64,000 nucleotides of DNA, taken from assembly GCF_046115505.1 (NCBI RefSeq), contig NZ_CP170736.1:1426001-1490000 (forward strand), given 5' to 3'. The position numbers and the translations under genes were made by a program. The notes beneath the pieces were generated by a model, which saw only the letters and a program-made list of their open reading frames with translations, did not search any database and had not been told where the DNA came from. Below, in pieces: positions 26,852 through 34,079 of this stretch. The DNA comes from Dellaglioa kimchii. GTDB lineage: Bacteria; Bacillota; Bacilli; Lactobacillales; Lactobacillaceae. Position 1 is the stretch's first letter; the number at the start of each line of letters is the position of its first letter.

Positions 26852-27705
26852 CCTTTACCTACCAAAAAGGGACACCTTTTGAAAGTCGGGCGCTACATAA
26901 TATCAATCTTGAAATTGAGGACGGCTCATTTACAGCAATTGTTGGACATACAGGTTCTGGTAAATCGACCCTATTACAACATTTAAATGGCCTATTAAAA
27001 CCAACTGAAGGTAAAATTACAATTGGTAATCAAATTATTACCCCAGAAACGGCCAATAAAACGTTAAATGATTTACGAAAACAAGTTGGGATTGTTTTTC
27101 AATTTCCCGAAGCACAACTGTTTGAAGAAACGGTTATTAAAGATGTGGCATTTGCGCCAAAAAACTTTGGTAAAACAAATGAAGAAGCTGAGAAAATAGC
27201 GACAAAAATGTTGAAATTAGTTGGGTTACCAGAGAACATCTATCAGCAATCACCATTTGACCTCTCTGGTGGACAAATGCGTCGCGTAGCAATCGCTGGA
27301 ATTCTTGCTATGGAACCTAAAATCCTGGTTTTAGACGAACCAACAGCAGGATTGGATCCTAAAGGTCGTGTTGATATGATGGCAATGTTCGAAGAACTTC
27401 ATCGTGAACAAAATTTGACGATTATTCTCGTGACGCATCAAATGGACGATGTGGCGAATTATGCGAATCACGCTATTATCATGTCAAAAGGAACGATTAT
27501 TAAATCGGGTACACCAAGAGAAGTTTTCGCTGATCCAGAGTTCTTATTAAGTAATCATTTGAACGTGCCAACAACAACATTATTTTCAAAAAAATTAATT
27601 GAAAAAGGCTTTGAATTCAAGGAGATGCCTTTAACAGAAAATGAATTAGCCGACGACCTTGTCACGCTACTAAGCCAAAATGGAGGTCCTGACGCTAATG
27701 AATAA
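26827..27705 (+). CDS. ecfA2: Energy-coupling factor ATPase EcfA2
   Basis: Second ATPase of the ECF module, 292 residues. Walker A is GHTGSGKST at 40-48, signature LSGGQ at 146-150 and Walker B LVLDEP at 167-172. ATG 26827 (MAIKFNEV) was chosen; a TTG two codons upstream has slightly better spacing to GAGGAAGG, so the exact start is open by two residues. The start overlaps ecfA1 by 25 bases. Certain as to family. Confidence 0.94.
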   Translation: MAIKFNEVAFTYQKGTPFESRALHNINLEIEDGSFTAIVGHTGSGKSTLLQHLNGLLKPTEGKITIGNQIITPETANKTLNDLRKQVGIVFQFPEAQLFEETVIKDVAFAPKNFGKTNEEAEKIATKMLKLVGLPENIYQQSPFDLSGGQMRRVAIAGILAMEPKILVLDEPTAGLDPKGRVDMMAMFEELHREQNLTIILVTHQMDDVANYANHAIIMSKGTIIKSGTPREVFADPEFLLSNHLNVPTTTLFSKKLIEKGFEFKEMPLTENELADDLVTLLSQNGGPDANE

Positions 27706-28492
27706 GTTGATTTTTGGACGTTACATAGCGGGTGATTCACTCGTTCACCGCATGGATCCGCGTGCTAAATTAGTTTTGAGTTTTTATTTTGTCGGAATAA
27801 TCTTTATGGCAAATAATTGGCAAAGTTTTTCCATGCTTTTAGTTTTTACGTTAGGTTGTATTTTAGCGTCAAAAATTAATATGAGTTTCTTTTTAAAAGG
27901 TGTCCGGCCATTAATTTGGTTGATTATCTTTACGGTTGCTTTGCAAATGCTATTTTCAAGTGGTGGCCAAATGTATTGGCATTGGGGGATTTTTAAAATT
28001 TCTCAATTTGGTGTGACAAATGGATTATATATTTTTTGTCGATTCATTTTAATTATTTTTATGTCAACGTTATTGACGCTGTCAACGGCACCACTCCAGC
28101 TAGCAGATGCGATTGAATCTTTATTGAAACCACTTAAAGCAATCAAATTTCCAGTTTATGAAATTGCGTTAATGTTATCAATCGCGTTACGGTTTGTCCC
28201 AACATTGATGGATGAAACAGAAAAAATTATGAACGCTCAACGAGCTCGAGGTGTGAACTTCGGGCAAGGGTCGTTAATTAAACAAATGCAATCAATTATC
28301 CCGTTGTTAATTCCATTATTTGTCAGTTCGTTCAATCGTGCCGAAGATTTAGCGATTGCCATGGAATCTCGTGGTTACCAGGGTGGAGAAGGTCGAACAA
28401 AATATCGTATTTTAAAATGGCGGACGGCTGATACGTTAGCTTTTGTTTTATTCGCTGTCGTTACCGTTGCATTAGTCTACCTCAAAAATTAA
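27698..28492 (+). CDS. ecfT: Energy-coupling factor transmembrane protein EcfT
   Basis: Membrane scaffold of 264 residues that links the two ATPases to exchangeable S components. The two coupling-helix motifs are visible: AQRARG (about residues 186-191) and ESRGYQ (about 222-227). Five or six hydrophobic segments. ATG 27698 follows TGGAGGTCC inside ecfA2 and overlaps it by eight bases. Certain. Confidence 0.94.
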   Translation: MNKLIFGRYIAGDSLVHRMDPRAKLVLSFYFVGIIFMANNWQSFSMLLVFTLGCILASKINMSFFLKGVRPLIWLIIFTVALQMLFSSGGQMYWHWGIFKISQFGVTNGLYIFCRFILIIFMSTLLTLSTAPLQLADAIESLLKPLKAIKFPVYEIALMLSIALRFVPTLMDETEKIMNAQRARGVNFGQGSLIKQMQSIIPLLIPLFVSSFNRAEDLAIAMESRGYQGGEGRTKYRILKWRTADTLAFVLFAVVTVALVYLKN

Positions 28493-28504
28493 GGATGAAT
28501 AAAT

Positions 28505-29269
28505 ATGTCAGTACGTTTTAAAATTACCGTTGCTTATGATGGCGCAGCTTTTGCAGGGTTTCAGAGGCAGCCAAATCAACGAACAGTTGAATCTGTCTTA
28601 GAAAAAGCAGTAACAATTATGAGTAAATCAGAAGTACCAGTTAGAATTTATGGTTCAGGCCGAACAGATGCTGGTGTTCATGCCTTGGGACAGGTTTTTC
28701 ATTTTGACTTCATGCATGAAATTCCAGAAACTAGCATGATGAGAGCATTGAACAGTTTATTGCCACTGGATGTTCAAGTTAAAAAGGCCGAACTTGTCAG
28801 TGATGATTTCCATTCACGCTATAGTACGCACGGTAAACGTTATATGTATCGTGTTTCTCAAGGTGAATTTACTGATCCATTTAAACGCTTCTACACGGGT
28901 CATTATAAATACAAGATAGATATCGCCAAAATTGAAGAAGCATTACCTGATTTAGTTGGCGAACATGATTTTTCTAGTTTCGTGGCGGCAGGTAGCCAGG
29001 TTACAGATCACGTTCGGACGATTTATGAGGCAACCGTGAGAGAAGATAAAGAAAACCATGAAATTATTTTTGAGTTTTATGGAAATGGCTTTCTGTACAA
29101 TATGGTCCGGATTTTAGTCGCTACACTCCTAGAAATAGGGAACGGCCGGCGTCCGGTTCATGATATTTTACGGTTATATGAAGTAAAGGATCGACAACAA
29201 GCCCGAGAAACAGCTCCGGCGAGTGGATTATATTTAAAAAAGGTTTATTATCCGGACGAATTAGGGTAA
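28505..29269 (+). CDS. truA: tRNA pseudouridine(38-40) synthase TruA
   Basis: Makes pseudouridine at positions 38-40 of the tRNA anticodon arm; 254 residues. The catalytic Asp55 lies in GSGRTDAGVHA. It closes the ecf operon, 12 bases after ecfT, the standard arrangement in Bacilli, and precedes rplM-rpsI. Certain. Confidence 0.95.
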   Translation: MSVRFKITVAYDGAAFAGFQRQPNQRTVESVLEKAVTIMSKSEVPVRIYGSGRTDAGVHALGQVFHFDFMHEIPETSMMRALNSLLPLDVQVKKAELVSDDFHSRYSTHGKRYMYRVSQGEFTDPFKRFYTGHYKYKIDIAKIEEALPDLVGEHDFSSFVAAGSQVTDHVRTIYEATVREDKENHEIIFEFYGNGFLYNMVRILVATLLEIGNGRRPVHDILRLYEVKDRQQARETAPASGLYLKKVYYPDELG

Positions 29270-29354
29270 TATAGAAGGTATTGACAATATGAATACTAAG
29301 ACAATTTTAAATCTGAAAAGGTGTTATTTATTTGTGGGATGCCCATAAATTAGA

Positions 29355-29383
29355 TTGACAAATTGACTTTTAATAGTTAATAT
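29355..29383 (+). promoter_or_regulatory. Promoter of rplM-rpsI
   Basis: TTGACA and TAATAT are 17 bases apart, 90-120 bases upstream of rplM. Confidence 0.75.
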
Positions 29384-29391
29384 TATAAATG

Positions 29392-29455
29392 GTATTGTTT
29401 GCCCCACTGATAGGCCCCGGAAACTTATTTGAGTGTCAAACAAACAACATGAAAA
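29392..29455 (+). promoter_or_regulatory. L13 leader RNA (candidate)
   Basis: Between promoter and rplM a closing stem GTTTG/CAAAC encloses a GC-richer core with GCCCCACTGATAGGCCCC. Position and shape fit the L13 leader, a known autoregulatory element of Firmicutes rplM-rpsI operons. The assignment rests on context and pairing, not on an alignment. Confidence 0.55.
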
Positions 29456-29471
29456 AACGGAGGAAACAATC

Positions 29472-29915
29472 GTGCGTACAACTTATTTAGCAAAAAAAGG
29501 CGAAATAGAACGTAAATGGTATGTTATTGATGCAACTGATATTTCTTTAGGTCGCTTATCAACTGTCGTTGCTTCTATCTTACGCGGTAAAAACAAACCA
29601 ACATTCACACCTAATGTGGATACTGGTGATAACGTTATTGTTATCAATGCAGAAAAGGTTGGTTTAACTGGTCACAAAGCTGACAGAAAATTATACCAAC
29701 ATCATACAGATCATCCAGGTGGTTTAAAAACTCGTACTGCTGGTGATTTCCGTGCCAACGATCCTGAAAAATTGATTGCTTTCTCTGTTAAAGGTATGCT
29801 TCCAAAAGGTACTCTTGGTAAAGAACAAGCATTGAAATTACACGTATATCGTGGTGCAGAACATGATCAACAAGCACAACAACCAGAAACTTTAGATATT
29901 ACAAACTTAATTTAA
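29472..29915 (+). CDS. rplM: 50S ribosomal protein L13
   Basis: L13 of 147 residues. GTG 29472 gives the family start MRTTYLAKKGEIERKWYVIDA; the frame is open upstream, but ACGGAGG lies eight bases before this GTG. RGAEHDQQAQQPE near the end is typical. Cotranscribed with rpsI 13 bases downstream. Certain. Confidence 0.97.
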   Translation: MRTTYLAKKGEIERKWYVIDATDISLGRLSTVVASILRGKNKPTFTPNVDTGDNVIVINAEKVGLTGHKADRKLYQHHTDHPGGLKTRTAGDFRANDPEKLIAFSVKGMLPKGTLGKEQALKLHVYRGAEHDQQAQQPETLDITNLI

Positions 29916-29928
29916 GGAGGCAATTGAA

Positions 29929-30321
29929 ATGGCTCAAGTCGTATATTCAGGAACAGGTCGTCGTAAAAACTCAGTAGCTCGCGTACGTTTAGTACCAGGT
30001 ACTGGTAAAATTACTATCAACAACAAAGCAATTGAAGATTACATTCCATTTGCTAACTTACGTGAAGTAGTCTTACAACCATTTAACGCTACAGAAACAT
30101 TAGGTAGTTATGATGTTTTAGTTAACGCTAATGGTGGTGGCTTCTCAGGTCAAGCTGGCGCAGTTCGCCATGGTATTGCTCGCGCATTACTTACAGTAGA
30201 TCCAGATTTCCGTGCTGCTCTTAAATCTGCAGGATTACTTACTCGTGATCCTCGTATGAAAGAACGTAAGAAACCAGGTCTTAAGAAAGCTCGTAAAGCA
30301 AGCCAATTCTCAAAACGTTAA
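29929..30321 (+). CDS. rpsI: 30S ribosomal protein S9
   Basis: S9 of 130 residues, whose basic C-terminal tail ending SQFSKR reaches the P-site tRNA anticodon. The gene is intact. Its last 57 bases recur in decayed form at 33371, so the 3' end is probably the attachment site of a former island (see findings). AAGGAGG precedes the ATG. A terminator follows within 25 bases. Confidence 0.98.
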   Translation: MAQVVYSGTGRRKNSVARVRLVPGTGKITINNKAIEDYIPFANLREVVLQPFNATETLGSYDVLVNANGGGFSGQAGAVRHGIARALLTVDPDFRAALKSAGLLTRDPRMKERKKPGLKKARKASQFSKR

Positions 30322-30343
30322 TATATATTTATATCGATATTTT

Positions 30344-30381
30344 GAAGCACTTCACAAAGCAATTTGTGAAGTGCTTTTTTT
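30344..30381 (+). terminator. rplM-rpsI terminator
   Basis: GAAGCACTTCACAAA pairs with the complementary TTGTGAAGTGCTT around a 5-base loop and is followed by T. Confidence 0.92.
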
Positions 30382-30570
30382 GTTTCATTGCGGTTCTATT
30401 GCAACTGTTGTTGGTGCATAATATTATGAAGTTTAAACGTATAAAATATTTTAGTTCAGATCCTACGAAATTTTCTAAATCCAAAACCAACAAGTGTTAT
30501 GATCCCTTTTATGATAATCATAGTTAAAACCAAACTTCAGAACTCTTCGGTGTTTTTAACCTAACAAGCA

Positions 30571-30922
30571 CGTTCTTGGGTTCATAAAGCGCAACAAGGT
30601 GGCTATAAAGCATTTATTGATAATCGTGGTCATTGTAAAGATCAATCAGAACTAACTATTTTAGATAAAGCAAATTTAAATATTCGCGAGCGATAAAGTC
30701 CACTGGAAGACCAAAAATAATGTGAGGACTTTATGAAAAATGGCTGGAACTTCAGCGAAAGGAGTGAATAAACAAAGTCGAGTATCATACCAAGCAATCA
30801 AAGATATTAGTCAAGGAAAGCATAGCGCAATAACAAAGTTTCTAAAAATAATTGGTGTTAGCCAGATAGGATTACGGCAAAGATTTAAAAAGGCGAAAAA
30901 TTGTTTGCAAATCGTACGATAA
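30571..30922 (+). pseudogene. IS3-family insertion sequence remnant (OrfA and OrfB fragments)
   Basis: Two decayed pieces of an IS3-type transposase are recognisable. At 30571-30696 one frame reads SWVHKAQQGGYKAFIDNRG then SELTILDKAN, the OrfA helix-turn-helix and leucine-zipper entry. At 30740-30922 another reads KQSRVSYQAIKDISQG then LKIIGVSQIGLRQRFKKAKN, the start of OrfB. Stops and frameshifts lie upstream, between and after, and the DDE catalytic domain is gone. No terminal repeats were recognised. The remaining sequence to 31443 shows no gene. Family call is by remembered motif pattern. Confidence 0.72.
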
Positions 30923-31443
30923 AGAATTTAATGAACGTACTAAAAACTGGTACTGAAAACTGGGACTAAAAATTAATTTAGATAATGATTTAAATACTCA
31001 CGTTTAAATGCAAGTTGTATAGGTAGGTAAAAGGTGCAAATATTATTGATATTCCAAAATATAAAAATATTGACACTTATGACATGCCATAATGATGGAA
31101 AAGATACCAGGTAATTTAAGAAGAGTTGATAGAAAAATATGAGTAGATTTGAAAATAAAATATCTGCTTTAGGATATATATGTTTAAAGGGGGCTAGTCC
31201 TTACTAACTGTTTATATTAGGTTATAACACGATATGTGATATTAGTTGTGAGTATATGTTAAACGTTCAAGTTAATAAAATGTTGTCTAATGATATAAAT
31301 TATATGAAGTGAAAACGTTTTAAAGGATAATTATTTTTTGTCAGTTTATTAAAGATATTAATACCATGACCAGTGGCATGTTCGGTTGTTATTAAGAAGA
31401 TGAGAGACATATAGAAATGGGCACTGTAAGAAATAAGGTAAGG

Positions 31444-31472
31444 TTGAAATGCCATTGATAGTAGAATATAAT
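31444..31472 (+). promoter_or_regulatory. Promoter of the DUF262/DUF1524 gene
   Basis: TTGAAA and a perfect TATAAT are separated by 17 bases, 37 bases upstream of the start codon. The accessory gene thus has its own strong-looking promoter. Confidence 0.78.
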
Positions 31473-31508
31473 GAATAGGAATTCAATGATCGAATAATAA
31501 GGGAGAAG

Positions 31509-33323
31509 ATGAATTTGGAAGAGATAAAATCGGAAATGGAAACTTTAAATCAAGTACTTTTAGAGGGGACTAAAACATATGTAATCCCTGATTTTCAAAG
31601 AAATTTTATTTGGGGACGGGATGAAGTAGAGGATCTGTTTAATGATTTTTCAGAGGATACGGAATCTTTTTCAAAATCAAATAGTGACCTGCAAGGCTAT
31701 CTTTTAGGAAATATAGTTCTAATAGAGAGTAATAGTAATGAGTACCTAGTTATAGATGGTCAGCAAAGGCTTACTACAATAACATTACTATTTAAGGCTT
31801 TATATCAAAGAATTTCTGTCATATTAGATGAAGCTGAAAATGGAGAGAGAGACCAGTGGGTGAAGAGAATTGGTAATCTAGAATCGGGTTTTCAATTAAG
31901 TGATGAGGAATTTAAATTTAAGGGACTTAGGATAAAACATGCTGAAGGTCTGTCTTTTGGGGAGTACTACAGAAAAATAATTAGAGATTCTAGAGACACG
32001 AATGATCTTGAAATGGAATCAGATAAAAATATATTAGATGTTTATGATACGATTACTGAGCGTTTATCTGAACTGACAAATGAGCAATTAACAAAATTCA
32101 TTGTCTATATTAAGACTAAGGTTAAATTGATTGTAACTATCGCACCTTCGGAAGGTAAAGCATTCCAATTATTTGAAGTTTTGAATGATAGAGGTCGTTC
32201 GTTAGAACCTATGGATCTAGTCAAAAATACATTTTTAAAGCAATTACGATTAGATGGTTTTAGTGAAGAAGAAACTAAAAATTTTAATTCTAACTGGAAT
32301 GGATTCATTGAGGAATTAACAATATCTGAAAAAAAGAAAATTAAGTCATCAACATTTATGAAGCATTTTATCGTGGCAAATTACTCTAAAAATATTAAGC
32401 AGGATAAGTTATTTGATTTCTTTAAAAAAGAAAATAAGCTTTCTAGTAATGATATTTTGAGATTGTCTCAAAATATGAAGAGTAACGCACACATATATAC
32501 CAGTATTGAAAATGATCCTTTACATAATGATTTTTTATCTGAGAATAATAATATGTATATTATATTTAAAATATTGGGAATGAAACAACTACATCCAATA
32601 TTGATGCAATTCTATGATGCTGATAAACCCATAAAAGAAGAAGTAGTTGATATATGTGTTAAATATGGAGCAACGATTGTATTCTCATTAACACAGACTA
32701 ATATAGTTGAAAAAGCACTTCCATCTGTTATAAAAGGAATCTCTAAAGTGAAAGATCTAAAAGAAAAAAAAGACAAATTATTAGATATTGTTAGAGGAGA
32801 AGCTGAGACGTCTAGACAGAAATTACCGAATATAATAAAGAAATATAATTTTAATAAGTCTTCAGGAAAACCTACAACAATATTAAAATTTATTGAATTA
32901 TATTGTAATAAGAATAATTTAATTGTAAAACCAAATAAAAAAATATCAAAAGAACATATTTTAGCAGAAAAAACTGAAATATCTAATTATGAAGAATATG
33001 GTTTTAGCGGTGAGGAGGAGTTTAAACAATATTTAAATAGAATGGGTAATTTAACGTTGTTATATACTGACGAAAATACTTCTGCAGGCATTAAAGCTAT
33101 AAGTGAGAAGAGGAATATCTACGAGAAAAGTGAATTTATGGTTACCAGAACCATGGTGAAGAATGAAGAGACTGCCATAAAAAATGGTTTAGAGACAGAA
33201 AAATTATCTGTTTTGAATGAATTAGAACCTGCTTATAACTTAGAAGATGTTTGGAGTAAACAGGAAATTGAAGACCGGGGTAGTAATTTGTCCGAGTTAC
33301 TTCTAAAATATATAGGTCTTTAG
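31509..33323 (+). CDS. DUF262 and DUF1524 domain protein, GmrSD-like type IV restriction candidate
   Basis: Protein of 604 residues. The N-terminal DUF262 (ParB/Srx-like) domain shows IPDFQRNFIW at 26-35 and the nucleotide-handling DGQQRLTT at 83-90. The C-terminal DUF1524 HNH-type nuclease domain shows KEHIL with His483 and MGNLTLL with Asn514. In GmrSD-type enzymes these two domains cleave modified phage DNA, in some cases as one fused chain. The motif normally reads EHILP; here it is EHILA. The gene is A/T-richer than the ribosomal region, sits between an IS remnant and a decayed rpsI end, and has its own promoter, all signs of transfer. Anti-phage role is inferred. Confidence 0.82.
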   Translation: MNLEEIKSEMETLNQVLLEGTKTYVIPDFQRNFIWGRDEVEDLFNDFSEDTESFSKSNSDLQGYLLGNIVLIESNSNEYLVIDGQQRLTTITLLFKALYQRISVILDEAENGERDQWVKRIGNLESGFQLSDEEFKFKGLRIKHAEGLSFGEYYRKIIRDSRDTNDLEMESDKNILDVYDTITERLSELTNEQLTKFIVYIKTKVKLIVTIAPSEGKAFQLFEVLNDRGRSLEPMDLVKNTFLKQLRLDGFSEEETKNFNSNWNGFIEELTISEKKKIKSSTFMKHFIVANYSKNIKQDKLFDFFKKENKLSSNDILRLSQNMKSNAHIYTSIENDPLHNDFLSENNNMYIIFKILGMKQLHPILMQFYDADKPIKEEVVDICVKYGATIVFSLTQTNIVEKALPSVIKGISKVKDLKEKKDKLLDIVRGEAETSRQKLPNIIKKYNFNKSSGKPTTILKFIELYCNKNNLIVKPNKKISKEHILAEKTEISNYEEYGFSGEEEFKQYLNRMGNLTLLYTDENTSAGIKAISEKRNIYEKSEFMVTRTMVKNEETAIKNGLETEKLSVLNELEPAYNLEDVWSKQEIEDRGSNLSELLLKYIGL

Positions 33324-33370
33324 GATATATGAAGTAAGTGGTTAGTGATAGGAAAAGTATATATTATAAT

Positions 33371-33429
33371 GTAAGAAACTAGGTCCTAAGAAAGCTTATA
33401 AAGTAAGCTAATTCTAAAAATATTAATAT
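33371..33429 (+). repeat. Decayed direct repeat of the rpsI 3' end (probable att site)
   Basis: These 59 bases align without a gap to 30266-30324, the end of rpsI through its stop codon. Fifty positions are identical and most differences are transitions. The frame is kept but now contains stops (KKLGPKKAYKVS then stop). Weaker similarity runs on to about 33450. The repeat bounds the segment carrying the IS remnant and the DUF262/DUF1524 gene. Confidence 0.85.
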
Positions 33430-33452
33430 CATTTATATATTAATATTTTTAG
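33414..33452 (+). terminator. AT-only palindrome after the DUF262 gene
   Basis: A 16-bp perfect stem CTAAAAATATTAATAT and its complement encloses a 7-base loop. It overlaps the decayed rpsI repeat. It could act as a weak terminator, but the stem has only one G-C pair. Confidence 0.45.
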
Positions 33453-33489
33453 ATGGTTTCCATTTTATTAGGAAATAATTTTTTGCTAA

Positions 33490-33590
33490 ATTCTGAAGAT
33501 TAAAAATATGATACAAAACAATTGGCTGAAAATGTGAATTTAATATTTCTTTAGGTAGACTTGAAAGAATTATTAAATGAAATACAGTAT
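33490..33590 (+). pseudogene. Possible XRE-type regulator remnant
   Basis: One frame reads DTKQLAENVNL, and after a one-base shift another reads ISLGRLERIIK. Joined, they resemble the helix-turn-helix of an XRE/Cro regulator. The piece is under 35 residues and broken, so this is a weak call. The rest of 33453-33664 shows only an 18-base palindrome near 33611. Confidence 0.3.
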
Positions 33591-33664
33591 GTTAAAAAAA
33601 ATATAACATCTGCATCTTTTTAAAAAGATGTTTGGTTAAATTAATTTGAAGGGACGAATAAAAA

Positions 33665-33913
33665 ATGGCAGCAGAAATTAAAGTAAACAACAACGATTCG
33701 TTAACAATAAAGTATGTGACTAGCGAACAACTACAGACGTTTAATATCATTTTTGGTAATCCAATAAAAAGCGGGCTTATTGTCAATCCAATTAATCAAC
33801 AATATCAAATTGTACCCGTTACTATCAATGGGAAAAAGTATGCTTATAGTGTCTACGATGCAACAAATAATGGGAAAAATTTATATACAATAGAACTTCA
33901 AATGATGAAATAA
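33665..33913 (+). CDS. Small hypothetical protein, 82 residues
   Basis: Not recognised. The 82-residue product has no signal peptide, membrane segment or cysteine, and its polar alternation (SLTIKYVTSEQLQTF, then YQIVPVTINGKKYAYSVY) suggests a small all-beta fold. GAAGGGA lies 11 bases before the ATG. It is the last gene of the accessory stretch, followed within 30 bases by a 29-bp hairpin that also precedes lacL. Likely real because of its site and codon pattern. Confidence 0.55.
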   Translation: MAAEIKVNNNDSLTIKYVTSEQLQTFNIIFGNPIKSGLIVNPINQQYQIVPVTINGKKYAYSVYDATNNGKNLYTIELQMMK

Positions 33914-33939
33914 TTTAAGCAAATAATTTAATAAATGGA

Positions 33940-34010
33940 GAGCTATGACCAATACCCCAATCGTTAAAGTAAAAAAATTTAACGATTGGGGTATTGGTCA
34001 TAGCTCTTTT
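33940..34010 (+). terminator. Very long perfect hairpin between the 82-residue gene and lacL
   Basis: A 29-bp perfect stem (33940-33968 with 33978-34006) and a 9-base loop are followed by five T. The sequence starts GAGCTATGACCAATACCCCA. It works as a terminator for the left gene, and its T tract runs into the lacLM -35 box. Confidence 0.85.
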
Positions 34011-34058
34011 TGACATCACCCAAAAGAAAACATATACTTAATTACGAAAACGCTTTTA
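34010..34058 (+). promoter_or_regulatory. lacLM promoter with cre site
   Basis: TTGACA (34010-34015) and TATACT (34033-34038) are 17 bases apart. Just downstream, CGAAAACGCTTTTA at 34045-34058 is a near match to the CcpA cre consensus, placed around +1, where CcpA would block transcription. This predicts glucose repression of beta-galactosidase. No lac-specific regulator or permease is adjacent. Confidence 0.75.
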
Positions 34059-34079
34059 TATAAAAACGGAGGCAAATAA

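Noticed and set aside
31310..31323. cre-like TGAAAACGTTTTAA upstream of the DUF262 gene
   Set aside because: It lies far upstream (about 130 bases) of the promoter, in degenerate A/T-rich sequence, and misses a conserved base; chance is likely.
33611..33628. Palindrome CATCTTTTTAAAAAGATG as a terminator or operator
   Set aside because: It is nearly pure A/T, lacks a following T tract and has no gene just before it.
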